Positions 1 to 7,844 of a DNA stretch of 41,769 nucleotides are shown in pieces (within the stretch, counting starts at the first letter, position 1; every line of letters begins with the position of its first letter). Below the pieces are notes generated by a model. The model did no database searches. It was not told the DNA's origin and saw only the letters and a list, made by a program, of their open reading frames with translations. Location: contig SVKA01000014.1 in the NCBI GenBank assembly GCA_015068725.1, positions 1 through 41,769 on the forward strand. The letters are read 5' to 3'. The position numbers and the translations under genes are program-made. The DNA comes from Oscillospiraceae bacterium. GTDB lineage: Bacteria; Bacillota; Clostridia; UBA1381; UMGS1253.

Positions 1-1361
1 TTGGCAGAAATGATGTTCAGGCAAATCTATATTACGAGGACATTTTCATAGCAAGAGGCATTCGGTTTATTGCAATAGATGATGGCGTTGATACATACTT
101 AAATGGTTATCAACAAATTGCAACCTTCAAGAATATGTATAATGCAATGTATCCAAGAGATATATCCGAAAAGACAAGGTCGGCATACAAAACCAAATCG
201 GAATCAGGTTGGTTCCTTGGCAGTAAAGCACCATACGGATACCAAAAGGACCCGAAGGACAAGCATCATCTTATAATTGATGAAGAGGTTGCACATATTG
301 TAAGACATATCTTCGACTTAGCAAAACAAGGCTATGGGAAAAGGAAAATAACAAAAATTCTTCACGAAGAAAAAATCCTTACTCCTGCTGCCTACGCAAA
401 AACTCAGGGCATGAATCATTACTCTGCTATGACCGCACACGATGATGAATGTTATTGGTGTGATGATACTGTGGGCGATATGCTTATAAACGAAGTCTAC
501 ATAGGTAATATGGTAAACCACAGAAAAGAAAAGCCTTTCAAGTCAAAGAAGTTCAGGGATGTTCCAAAGGATGAATGGATTGTGGTAGAAAAAACACATG
601 AGCCTATAATTGATAAGCAGACCTTTGACGAAGTACAAAAGTTACTCGAAAGTCGGTCAAGAGAAACCAAAACAGGCGAAACACAAATATTTGCAAAGAT
701 AATAAAATGCATGGATTGTAAAAAGGCCTTGGTATTCTCCAATGCAACCAAATCTTATGTATGCAACACTTACAACCTAAAGGGTAAGAAATACTGCCCA
801 TCTCATTACATAAGGTATGACGATTTATATGGTGTAGTCCTTGCAGACATCTATGCAAAGACAGTGATGCTTGAAACCGACAGAGATGCCCTATACAAAG
901 CGGCGTTTAAATGCAACGAGCAAAAGATTATGGCAGAAACCAAAGGCAATCAACGAAAGCTTGCAAAAGCAAATAAGAGAATCGGCGAGCTTGAACTCTT
1001 GATTAAAAAGACATATGAAAATTCAGTCTTAGGGCATTTATCAAGCGAGAGAATGGCATCGCTCCTTGCAGGATACGAAGAAGAACAGGCAGAATTAAAA
1101 GCCGAGGCATTAAGAATTGAAAGCGAGCTTAACGAATATCACAAATCAAAGGATAATGCCGTAGACTTTGTAAACTTAATTGAAAAGTACATTGGAATTA
1201 AAGAACTCACATACGAGATTCTCCATGAGCTTATCGACAGAATCGAAGTCGGCGAAAAGTACGAATATCAGGGCGAAACTTATCAGGATATAAATATTTA
1301 TTATAAGTTTGTTGGAACGGTAGAGTTTAACAGCGAACTTAATATAGAAAAAGCAGGTTAA
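1..1361 (+). CDS. Large serine recombinase, 5'-truncated by the window edge
   Basis: The reading frame is open from base 3, so the protein starts before the window and 452 residues are visible. The first visible residues, GRND followed by an IRFIAIDDGVDT-type segment, match the end of the catalytic resolvase domain; the active-site serine lies outside the window. Next come a recombinase domain (visible residues about 60-190, with the APYGYQKDP segment), a zinc-ribbon region with a CMDCKK pair and two later cysteines (about 235-265), a long Glu/Lys-rich coiled coil (about 299-384), and a C-terminal region resembling DUF4368 (about 392-449). This architecture is typical of recombinases that integrate and excise clostridial conjugative or mobilizable elements. 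The gene is followed at once by a terminator and then by host-like genes, so it may mark one end of an element lying to the left. Confidence 0.9.
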   Translation, partial: GRNDVQANLYYEDIFIARGIRFIAIDDGVDTYLNGYQQIATFKNMYNAMYPRDISEKTRSAYKTKSESGWFLGSKAPYGYQKDPKDKHHLIIDEEVAHIVRHIFDLAKQGYGKRKITKILHEEKILTPAAYAKTQGMNHYSAMTAHDDECYWCDDTVGDMLINEVYIGNMVNHRKEKPFKSKKFRDVPKDEWIVVEKTHEPIIDKQTFDEVQKLLESRSRETKTGETQIFAKIIKCMDCKKALVFSNATKSYVCNTYNLKGKKYCPSHYIRYDDLYGVVLADIYAKTVMLETDRDALYKAAFKCNEQKIMAETKGNQRKLAKANKRIGELELLIKKTYENSVLGHLSSERMASLLAGYEEEQAELKAEALRIESELNEYHKSKDNAVDFVNLIEKYIGIKELTYEILHELIDRIEVGEKYEYQGETYQDINIYYKFVGTVEFNSELNIEKAG

Positions 1362-1411
1362 GAGGGCACTCCCTTAAAAAGAGTAACAGTCCTTTCAGGT
1401 GCACCAAACTA

Positions 1412-1448
1412 TAACCCTGACTTTGATAAAAAGTTGGGGTTATTTTTT
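1412..1448 (+). terminator. Intrinsic terminator after the recombinase
   Basis: TAACCCTGACTTT pairs, with G-U wobbles, with AAAGTTGGGGTTA across a short loop, and a run of six T follows. It isolates the recombinase transcript from the downstream alcohol dehydrogenase. Confidence 0.8.
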
Positions 1449-1613
1449 GCTTACAAATATTTTTAATAAAAACTTTTATTTATTGTGCAGATTGAAATGC
1501 TTGTATAAATATGATAAAATGATTTAGCAAAGTTTGCATATCGACAAAAATAGGGGTATACTTTCTAACATTTGATTATATAATAATGATAATACTTATG
1601 TAAAAATTTAGTA
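1449..1613. other. AT-rich intergenic stretch without a gene
   Basis: No reading frame with a ribosome binding site, RNA gene or clear repeat was seen. If the recombinase marks the end of an integrated element, an attachment site could lie here or between 1362 and 1411. The core cannot be fixed without the other end of the element. Confidence 0.4.
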
Positions 1614-1642
1614 TTGCAAAACAAAAATAAATGTGTTAAAAT
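1614..1642 (+). promoter_or_regulatory. Promoter of the alcohol dehydrogenase gene
   Basis: TTGCAA (1614-1619), a 17-bp spacer and TAAAAT (1637-1642), with a TGT extended -10 just before the hexamer. The -10 box lies inside the candidate Rex operator at 1633-1650. Confidence 0.6.
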
Positions 1643-1650
1643 AATAACAA
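1633..1650 (+). promoter_or_regulatory. Candidate Rex (redox repressor) operator
   Basis: GTGTTAAAATAATAACAA fits the Firmicute Rex consensus TTGTTAA-N4-TTAACAA at 12 of 14 fixed positions, 6 of 7 in each half. It covers the -10 box, so binding would block RNA polymerase. Rex is released by a high NADH/NAD+ ratio and commonly controls alcohol dehydrogenase genes, which fits the downstream gene. The match was made by eye and no rex gene is in the window. Confidence 0.6.
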
Positions 1651-1675
1651 ATAATATGTAAAGGAGATTTTGGTT

Positions 1676-2893
1676 ATGAACAGATTTACTCTTCCCCGTG
1701 ATCTTTATCATGGCAAAGGTGCTCTTGAAGCACTAAAAACACTTGATGGAACACGCGCAATGGTTTGTGTTGGTGGCGGTTCTATGAAACGCTTTGGTTT
1801 TCTTGATAAAGTTGTTGCATATCTTAAAGAAGCAGGAATGGAAGTTGAAATATTTGAAGGTATCGAACCGGATCCGTCTGTAGATACAGTTATGCGCGGT
1901 GCGCAGGCCATGGAAAAATTTCAGCCCGACTGGATCGTTGCAATCGGCGGTGGCTCACCTATTGATGCTGCAAAAGCTATGTGGATTAAGTACGAATATC
2001 CCGAAATCACATTTGAGCAAATGTGTGTTGTTTTCGGCATTCCGCAGCTTCGTAAAAAGGCACGTTTCTGTGCTATCCCGTCTACTTCAGGTACAGCAAC
2101 AGAGGTTACTGCATTTTCTGTAATCACAGATTATGAAAAAGGCATCAAATATCCTCTCGCTGACTTTGAAATCACACCTGACGTTGCTATTGTAGATCCT
2201 GACCTTGCAGAAACAATGCCTCAAAAGCTTGTAGCTCACACAGGTATGGATGCTATGACACACTCAATTGAGGCCTATGTATCAACTGCTAACTCAGAAT
2301 TTACAGATCCTCTTGCAATCTTTGCTATTAAGATGATTCAAAACGATCTTGTTGATTCTTATAACGGCGATATGACAAAGCGTGCTTCTATGCACAATGC
2401 TCAGTGTCTTGCAGGTATGGCATTCTCAAATGCACTTTTGGGTATTGTTCACTCAATGGCTCATAAGACAGGTGCTATATTTGAAGATCTTGGCGCACAC
2501 ATCGTTCACGGTGCAGCAAACGCTATGTATCTTCCAAAGGTTATTGCATTTAATGCAAAAGATGAAACTGCTAAAAAGCGTTATGGTGTAATTGCAGACT
2601 TCATGGGTCTTGGCGGTGCAAACGACGATGAAAAAGTTGCAAACCTTATTAAATATCTTCGTGATATGAACGATGCGCTTAATATTCCGCAGTGCATCAA
2701 AAACTATGGTGCAGACTCTCTTCCTTGTGAGCAGGGCTTTGTTCCGGAAGAAATATTCCTTGAAAGACTTCCTGAAATTGCAAAGAACGCAGTTGCAGAC
2801 GCTTGCACAGGCTCTAACCCAAGAAAGATTTCCCCTGAAGAAATGGAAAAGCTTCTTAAGTGCTGCTACTATGACACAGAAGTTGATTTCTAA
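1676..2893 (+). CDS. Iron-containing alcohol dehydrogenase
   Basis: A 405-residue group III (iron-dependent) alcohol dehydrogenase, predicted to reduce an aldehyde to an alcohol with NAD(P)H in the cytoplasm. The N-terminal nucleotide-binding half carries GGGSPIDAAK (residues 91-100). The C-terminal half carries the metal ligands by family pattern: Asp192 and His196 in GMDAMTHSIEAY, His263 in HSMAHKTG, and His278 in VHGAANA. The ATG at 1676 is preferred because AAGGAG at 1661-1666 is 9 bases upstream; a TTG at 1670 would be only 3 bases from it. The gene has its own promoter with a candidate Rex box and probably runs on into nfnAB. Its exact aldehyde (acetaldehyde, butyraldehyde or other) cannot be told from sequence. 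Confidence 0.9.
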   Translation: MNRFTLPRDLYHGKGALEALKTLDGTRAMVCVGGGSMKRFGFLDKVVAYLKEAGMEVEIFEGIEPDPSVDTVMRGAQAMEKFQPDWIVAIGGGSPIDAAKAMWIKYEYPEITFEQMCVVFGIPQLRKKARFCAIPSTSGTATEVTAFSVITDYEKGIKYPLADFEITPDVAIVDPDLAETMPQKLVAHTGMDAMTHSIEAYVSTANSEFTDPLAIFAIKMIQNDLVDSYNGDMTKRASMHNAQCLAGMAFSNALLGIVHSMAHKTGAIFEDLGAHIVHGAANAMYLPKVIAFNAKDETAKKRYGVIADFMGLGGANDDEKVANLIKYLRDMNDALNIPQCIKNYGADSLPCEQGFVPEEIFLERLPEIAKNAVADACTGSNPRKISPEEMEKLLKCCYYDTEVDF

Positions 2894-2916
2894 TGACAAA
2901 TTAACCATAAATATCC

Positions 2917-2955
2917 AAAAGGCAGGTTATCGATTTTTATCGGTAGCCACCTTTT
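2917..2955 (+). other. Intercistronic stem-loop between adh and nfnA
   Basis: AAAAGG (2917-2922) pairs with CCTTTT (2950-2955), and GGTTATCGA (2925-2933) pairs with TCGGTAGCC (2940-2948) with two wobbles. No T-run follows, so it looks less like a terminator than a processing or mRNA-stability hairpin that could set the ratio of adh to nfnAB message. Confidence 0.5.
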
Positions 2956-2973
2956 GACGAATGGAGAAAAACG

Positions 2974-3828
2974 ATGTATAAGATAATTGATAAAAAAGTA
3001 TTAAATCCCACAGTAATTCAGCTGTCAATTGAGGCTCCGCTTGTAGCAAATAAGGCAAAGCCCGGACAGTTTATTATTCTTCGTGTGGATAGTGAGGGCG
3101 AAAGAATCCCGCTTACCGTAGCAGGAGTAAACAAAGAAAACGGAACAGTTAAAATTATTTTCCAGGTTGTTGGCTCAACTACCAAAAGACTGGCACAAAA
3201 AGAAAAAGGCGACTCTATTCAGGACTTTGTAGGTCCTCTTGGTACGGCAACACATCTTGACGGGCTCAAAAAGGTATGTATCGTCGGCGGTGGTGTTGGC
3301 TGTGCTATTGCTATGCCTATTGCAGAGGCACTTCACGAAATGGGCGCTGATGTAACAAGCATTATCGGATTCAGAAACCGCGACCTTTTAATTCTTGAAG
3401 ACGAGTTTAACAAATATTCAAATACCTTGCACGTTATGACTGATGACGGCTCATACGGAAAACACGGAAACGTAACCGTTCCGTTAAAAGAAATGCTTGA
3501 ATCAGGCGAAAAGTTTGATATGATTATCACTATCGGGCCTCTTATTATGATGAAATTCGTAGTTGAAACCGCAAGACCTTATGAGGTGCCTGTTACTGCG
3601 TCTATGAATCCTATTATGATAGATGGAACAGGAATGTGCGGCGGATGCCGACTCACTCTTAATGTAGACGGCAAAAAGGTAACAAAATTTGCATGTGTTG
3701 ACGGTCCTGATTTTAACGGATATGAAATTGATTTTGACGAAGCGATGTCAAGAGGCAGAATGTATTCGGATTTTGAGCGCCACGCATATGAAGAAACTTG
3801 TAACCTTTTTAATAAGGAGGTGCTCTAA
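2974..3828 (+). CDS. nfnA: NfnA: FAD/NAD-binding small subunit of NADH-dependent ferredoxin:NADP+ oxidoreductase
   Basis: A 284-residue protein of the ferredoxin-NADP reductase/PyrK-like family. The N-terminal beta-barrel has ERIPLTVA as the flavin-binding segment (about 47-54). The middle has the nucleotide-binding GGGVGCA (about 107-113). The C-terminus has a cysteine cluster (CGGC, then a later Cys before DGPDF) for a [2Fe-2S] centre. GGAG lies 7 bases before the ATG. The next gene follows after one base, which is the nfnA-nfnB arrangement. With NfnB it would form the bifurcating transhydrogenase that couples NADH and reduced ferredoxin to NADPH. Sulfide dehydrogenase subunits (SudB) share this fold; the pairing with an NfnB of usual length and the clostridial setting favour Nfn. 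Confidence 0.85.
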   Translation: MYKIIDKKVLNPTVIQLSIEAPLVANKAKPGQFIILRVDSEGERIPLTVAGVNKENGTVKIIFQVVGSTTKRLAQKEKGDSIQDFVGPLGTATHLDGLKKVCIVGGGVGCAIAMPIAEALHEMGADVTSIIGFRNRDLLILEDEFNKYSNTLHVMTDDGSYGKHGNVTVPLKEMLESGEKFDMIITIGPLIMMKFVVETARPYEVPVTASMNPIMIDGTGMCGGCRLTLNVDGKKVTKFACVDGPDFNGYEIDFDEAMSRGRMYSDFERHAYEETCNLFNKEVL

Positions 3829-3829
3829 G

Positions 3830-5239
3830 ATGCCAAATATGTCATTGAAAAGAAACGAAATGCCAACACAGGATGCCAAGATTCGTGCACGCAACTTTGA
3901 CGAGGTTGCACTTGGCTATTCCAAAGAAACCGCAATAGACGAAGCAATGCGCTGCCTTGATTGTAAGAATATGCCTTGCGTTGGTGCTTGCCCTGTTAAA
4001 ATTCGTATTCCTGAATTTATTTCCAAAATCAAAGAGGGAGATTTTGAAGCTGCATATCAGATTATCTCAAAAACCTCTTCACTTCCTGCTGTATGCGGCA
4101 GAGTTTGTCCTCAGGAAACACAGTGCGAGTCAAAGTGTGTTCGCGGAATAAAAGGCGAATCAGTAGGAATTGGACGTCTTGAACGTTTTGTTGCCGATTG
4201 GCACAACACCTTCTGCACGGAGGCTCCTGCAAAGCCCGAATCAAACGGACATAAGGTTGCAGTTGTAGGTTCAGGTCCTTCCGGTCTTACCTGTGCGGGC
4301 GACCTTGCCAAAAAGGGCTATGATGTAACAATTTACGAAGCACTTCATACAGCCGGCGGCGTTTTGGTTTACGGAATACCTGAATTTCGTTTGCCAAAAT
4401 CAATCGTTGCAAAAGAAGTAGAAACTCTTGAAAAGCTCGGCGTTAAGATTGAAACTAATGTTGTAATCGGAAAAACTTTAACTGTTGATGAGCTGTTTGA
4501 AATGGGCTTTGAAGCGGTATTTATCGGCTCAGGCGCAGGTCTTCCGAACTTTATGGGTATTCCCGGCGAGTCGCTTAACGGTGTTTATTCTGCCAATGAG
4601 TTTTTAACAAGAAGTAATTTGATGAAATCTTATGAAGAAAACCCGCAGACACCTATTATGAAAGGCGGACATGTTGCGGTTGTCGGTGGCGGAAACGTTG
4701 CTATGGACGCGGCAAGAACTGCACTTCGTCTGGGTGCTGAAAAGGTGTATATAGTTTATCGTCGTTCCATGGACGAGCTTCCTGCAAGACGAGAAGAGGT
4801 TGAACACGCCGAGGAGGAAGGAATTGAATTTTGCCTTCTCTGCAATCCGACCGAAATTATCGGCTACAACAATCCCGATAATCCAAGAGATGCTAAAAAC
4901 GGTTTCGTTTGCGGCATGAAATGTATTAGGATGGAGCTCGGCGAGCCGGACGAAAAAGGCAGAAGACGACCGGTTGAGATTGCGGGCAGCGAATTTACTA
5001 TTGATGTTGATACTGTGATTATGTCTATTGGTACTTCGCCCAATCCGCTTATTAAATCTACAACAGATGGTCTTGATGTAAATTCAAGAGGCGGAATTAT
5101 CATAAACGAGGATGGGCTTACATCCCGAAACGCTGTTTATGCAGGTGGCGACGCAGTTACAGGTGCTGCTACCGTTATTTCTGCAATGGGTGCAGGTAAG
5201 ACAGCAGCAAAGGCAATAGACGAAGCTCTTAGTAAATAA
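3830..5239 (+). CDS. nfnB: NfnB: large subunit of the bifurcating transhydrogenase (GltD-like)
   Basis: 469 residues, the usual length for NfnB. The N-terminal domain holds [4Fe-4S] cysteines (CLDCKNMPCVGACP near residue 45, then CGRVCPQETQCESKC). It is followed by two dinucleotide folds: an FAD site GSGPSGLTCAGDL near residue 146 and an NADPH site VVGGGNVAMDAAR near residue 283, with a closing GGD segment near the C-terminus. The start is ATG 3830 because AAGGAGG at 3814-3820 is 9 bases upstream; starts further upstream would lie inside nfnA. It is translationally close-coupled to nfnA and followed by a terminator. NADPH-dependent glutamate synthase small subunits are close relatives, but no large glutamate synthase gene is nearby. 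Confidence 0.87.
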   Translation: MPNMSLKRNEMPTQDAKIRARNFDEVALGYSKETAIDEAMRCLDCKNMPCVGACPVKIRIPEFISKIKEGDFEAAYQIISKTSSLPAVCGRVCPQETQCESKCVRGIKGESVGIGRLERFVADWHNTFCTEAPAKPESNGHKVAVVGSGPSGLTCAGDLAKKGYDVTIYEALHTAGGVLVYGIPEFRLPKSIVAKEVETLEKLGVKIETNVVIGKTLTVDELFEMGFEAVFIGSGAGLPNFMGIPGESLNGVYSANEFLTRSNLMKSYEENPQTPIMKGGHVAVVGGGNVAMDAARTALRLGAEKVYIVYRRSMDELPARREEVEHAEEEGIEFCLLCNPTEIIGYNNPDNPRDAKNGFVCGMKCIRMELGEPDEKGRRRPVEIAGSEFTIDVDTVIMSIGTSPNPLIKSTTDGLDVNSRGGIIINEDGLTSRNAVYAGGDAVTGAATVISAMGAGKTAAKAIDEALSK

Positions 5240-5249
5240 TAAAACATTG

Positions 5250-5287
5250 AAAGATTACCGTTTTAAAAAGCGGTAATCTTTTTTTTA
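5250..5287 (+). terminator. Intrinsic terminator after nfnB
   Basis: A perfect 10-bp stem, AAGATTACCG with CGGTAATCTT, is followed by a run of T. It separates the adh-nfnAB unit from the hydrogenase operon. Confidence 0.9.
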
Positions 5288-5338
5288 TCAAATAATGCAT
5301 ATAGCGACAAAAATATTACCAATACAACATATTAACAC

Positions 5339-5367
5339 TTGCCAAAATCAAAAATAAATGTTACAAT
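5339..5367 (+). promoter_or_regulatory. Promoter of the hydCBA operon
   Basis: TTGCCA (5339-5344), a 17-bp spacer and TACAAT (5362-5367) with a TGT extended -10. The spacer contains CAAAAATAAATGT, also present at the same position relative to the -10 box in the adh promoter (1622-1634). The rest of 5288-5486 is AT-rich and shows no gene. Confidence 0.6.
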
Positions 5368-5486
5368 GTATAATGGTTAAGTAAGGCGTTCTAAAAGCAA
5401 AAAAATCAACCGACAAATTGGCGGCAGACACTAAAAAATTAAAAAATATTTTTAAGATAATATATACACTCAAAGGAGGAAACAAA

Positions 5487-5972
5487 ATGGCAATAAATCT
5501 TGATTTCGGCACAGTTCACGAAATACTCAAAAAACACGATTACAAGCAAGTGGATATTATTTCCATTCTTCAGGAAATTCAGGAGGTTTATCACTACCTT
5601 CCGAGAGAGATTTTCCCCATTCTTTCCAAAGAGCTTGGTATGGGCGAGGCACGCATTTACAGCATTGCAACATTTTATGAGAATTTTTCCCTTGAACCCA
5701 AAGGAAAATACGTTATTAAGGTTTGCGATGGTACTGCTTGCCACGTTAGAAAGTCTATTCCGATTTTGGAAAAACTCAGAAGTGAGCTTGGTCTTTCTGC
5801 AAGCAAAAAGACAACAGACGACTTAAATTTTACGGTTGAAACCGTTTCTTGTCTGGGCGCTTGTGGTCTTGCTCCGGTTATTACTGTAAACGATGTAGTA
5901 CATCCGGAAATGACACCCGAAAAAGTTGTTGCCCTTTTAAATACACTCAAGGAGGAGATTGACAATGCTTAA
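5487..5972 (+). CDS. hydC: HydC: NuoE-like [2Fe-2S] subunit of electron-bifurcating hydrogenase
   Basis: A 161-residue thioredoxin-like ferredoxin of the NuoE/HndA family. It has the four cluster ligands in the usual pattern: two in CDGTACHV and two in SCLGACG. The ATG at 5487 is chosen because AAAGGAGG ends 7 bases before it; the frame upstream has no ribosome binding site. The gene overlaps the next by 8 bases (ATGCTTAA), a sign of translational coupling. In trimeric HydABC enzymes this subunit passes electrons to the flavoprotein HydB. Confidence 0.9.
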   Translation: MAINLDFGTVHEILKKHDYKQVDIISILQEIQEVYHYLPREIFPILSKELGMGEARIYSIATFYENFSLEPKGKYVIKVCDGTACHVRKSIPILEKLRSELGLSASKKTTDDLNFTVETVSCLGACGLAPVITVNDVVHPEMTPEKVVALLNTLKEEIDNA

Positions 5973-7839
5973 TAATAAAGCCGATTTTATTTCCTACAAA
6001 CAAAAGGCAGAAAAGGATTACGCTGCTCAGCAAAAGAAAATCATTGTATGTGCAGGTACCGGTTGTGTTGCAGGCGGATCGCTTGATATTTTTGATACAC
6101 TAAAAAATCTTATAGAAGAAAAAGGCCTTCCTGTAGAAATTGGTTTGATGGAAGATCCTCATTCTCCCGGCATTGGACTTAAAAAAAGCGGATGCCACGG
6201 CTTTTGCGAAATGGGTCCATTGGTTCGTATCGAGCCTCAGGGATGGCTTTATACAAAGGTTAAAGTCGAGGATTGTACCGAGATAGTAGAAAAAACTATC
6301 GAAAAAGGCGAATGCATCGATCGTCTTGCATATAAAAAGGACGGCGTTGTTTATCGTGAGCAGTCGCAGATCCCCTTCTATCATCAGCAAACACGTATGG
6401 TGCTCGAGCATTGCGGTAAAATTGATGCCGACTCTATTCGTGAATATATCGCTATTGGTGGTTACAGCGCTCTTGTAAAAGCACTTTTCGATATGGATGC
6501 AGACAAAATCGTATCCGAAATTACCGAATCAGGCTTGCGTGGAAGAGGCGGTGGCGGTTTCCCTGCCGGCAAAAAATGGGATCAGGTTAAACGCCAGAGT
6601 GAAACTCCAAAATACGTTGTTTGTAATGGCGACGAGGGCGACCCGGGCGCATTTATGGATCGTTCAATCATGGAGGGCGACCCACACAGAATGCTTGAGG
6701 GTATGATGATTGCAGGTATCGCTTGCGGCGCTACCGAAGGTTATATATACGTTCGTGCAGAATACCCGCTTGCCGTAAAACGCTTGAAAACTGCCATTGC
6801 ACAAGCAGAAGAAATCGGCCTTTTAGGTGATAATATTTTGGGAACTGACTTTTGTTTCCGTATGCACATCAACTGTGGTGCAGGCGCTTTCGTTTGCGGT
6901 GAGGGTTCTGCCCTGACTGCTTCTATCGAAGGTAAACGTGGTTTCCCAAGAGTAAAGCCACCAAGAACGGTAGAGCATGGACTTTTTGATAAGCCCACCT
7001 GCCTTAACAACGTTGAAACCTATGCTAACGTAGCATCTATTATTACAAACGGCTCCGATTGGTTCCGTGGTTATGGTTCTGAAAAGAGCCCCGGAACAAA
7101 GGCTTTTGCTTTGACCGGTAATATAAAGAACACAGGCCTTATCGAAGTTCCGATGGGAACAACGCTGCGCAAAATCATCTTTGATATCGGTGGCGGTATG
7201 AGAGGCGACGGCGAATTTAAAGCTGTTCAGATTGGTGGACCTTCAGGCGCTTGCTTGACAAGTGAACACCTGGATTTGCCTCTCGATTTTGATACTCTTA
7301 AAAAGGTCGGCGCTATGATAGGCTCGGGCGGTCTTGTTGTTATGGACTCGAATACTTGTATGGTTGAGGTTGCCCGCTTCTTTATGAACTTTACACAGAA
7401 TGAATCCTGCGGAAAATGCGTTCCATGTCGTGAAGGAACAAAGAGAATGCTTGAAATCCTTGAAAGAATTGTAGCAGGTGAAGGCAAGGACGGCGACATT
7501 GAGCTTCTCTTGGAGCTTGCTGAAACAATTTCTGCCACTGCACTTTGCGGTCTTGGAAAATCCGCATCCTCCCCTGTTGTAAGCACGATAAAGAATTTCC
7601 GCGAAGAGTACGAAGCACACATTTATGATAAGCGTTGCCCTGCCGGTGCATGTCAGAAGCTTAAACAGATTGTTATAGATCCCGAGCTTTGTAAGGGCTG
7701 CAGCAAGTGCTCACGCATTTGTCCTGTTGGCGCTATCAGTGGAAAAATCAAAGAACCCTTTACAATTGATCTTAATAAGTGTATTCGTTGTGGAAGTTGT
7801 ATCGAGGCTTGTGCATTTAAGGCAATAAAGGAGGCTTAA
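5965..7839 (+). CDS. hydB: HydB: NuoF-like flavoprotein subunit of electron-bifurcating hydrogenase
   Basis: 624 residues, the fused form found in HydB. The N-terminal thioredoxin-like [2Fe-2S] domain has Cys29, Cys34, Cys77 and Cys81. It is followed by the NuoF core, with the glycine-rich NADH/FMN loop GRGGGGFPAGKKW (about 193-206), the FMN segment NGDEGDPGAF, and the [4Fe-4S] motif CGKCVPCREG near residue 480. Two C-terminal [4Fe-4S] ferredoxin motifs, CKGCSKCSRICP and CIRCGSCIEAC, lie at about 574-615. These extra C-terminal clusters separate bifurcating hydrogenase subunits from respiratory NuoF. The start is ATG 5965, 9 bases after AAGGAGG; a TTG two codons upstream lies too close to that site. 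It would bind NAD(H) and ferredoxin-side electrons at its FMN. Confidence 0.92.
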   Translation: MLNNKADFISYKQKAEKDYAAQQKKIIVCAGTGCVAGGSLDIFDTLKNLIEEKGLPVEIGLMEDPHSPGIGLKKSGCHGFCEMGPLVRIEPQGWLYTKVKVEDCTEIVEKTIEKGECIDRLAYKKDGVVYREQSQIPFYHQQTRMVLEHCGKIDADSIREYIAIGGYSALVKALFDMDADKIVSEITESGLRGRGGGGFPAGKKWDQVKRQSETPKYVVCNGDEGDPGAFMDRSIMEGDPHRMLEGMMIAGIACGATEGYIYVRAEYPLAVKRLKTAIAQAEEIGLLGDNILGTDFCFRMHINCGAGAFVCGEGSALTASIEGKRGFPRVKPPRTVEHGLFDKPTCLNNVETYANVASIITNGSDWFRGYGSEKSPGTKAFALTGNIKNTGLIEVPMGTTLRKIIFDIGGGMRGDGEFKAVQIGGPSGACLTSEHLDLPLDFDTLKKVGAMIGSGGLVVMDSNTCMVEVARFFMNFTQNESCGKCVPCREGTKRMLEILERIVAGEGKDGDIELLLELAETISATALCGLGKSASSPVVSTIKNFREEYEAHIYDKRCPAGACQKLKQIVIDPELCKGCSKCSRICPVGAISGKIKEPFTIDLNKCIRCGSCIEACAFKAIKEA

Positions 7840-7844
7840 AAAAA

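Noticed and set aside
5320-5385. A Rex operator at the hydCBA promoter
   Set aside because: Only isolated half-site-like pieces (TGTTAC, TTAACAC) are present, and no pair has the right spacing.
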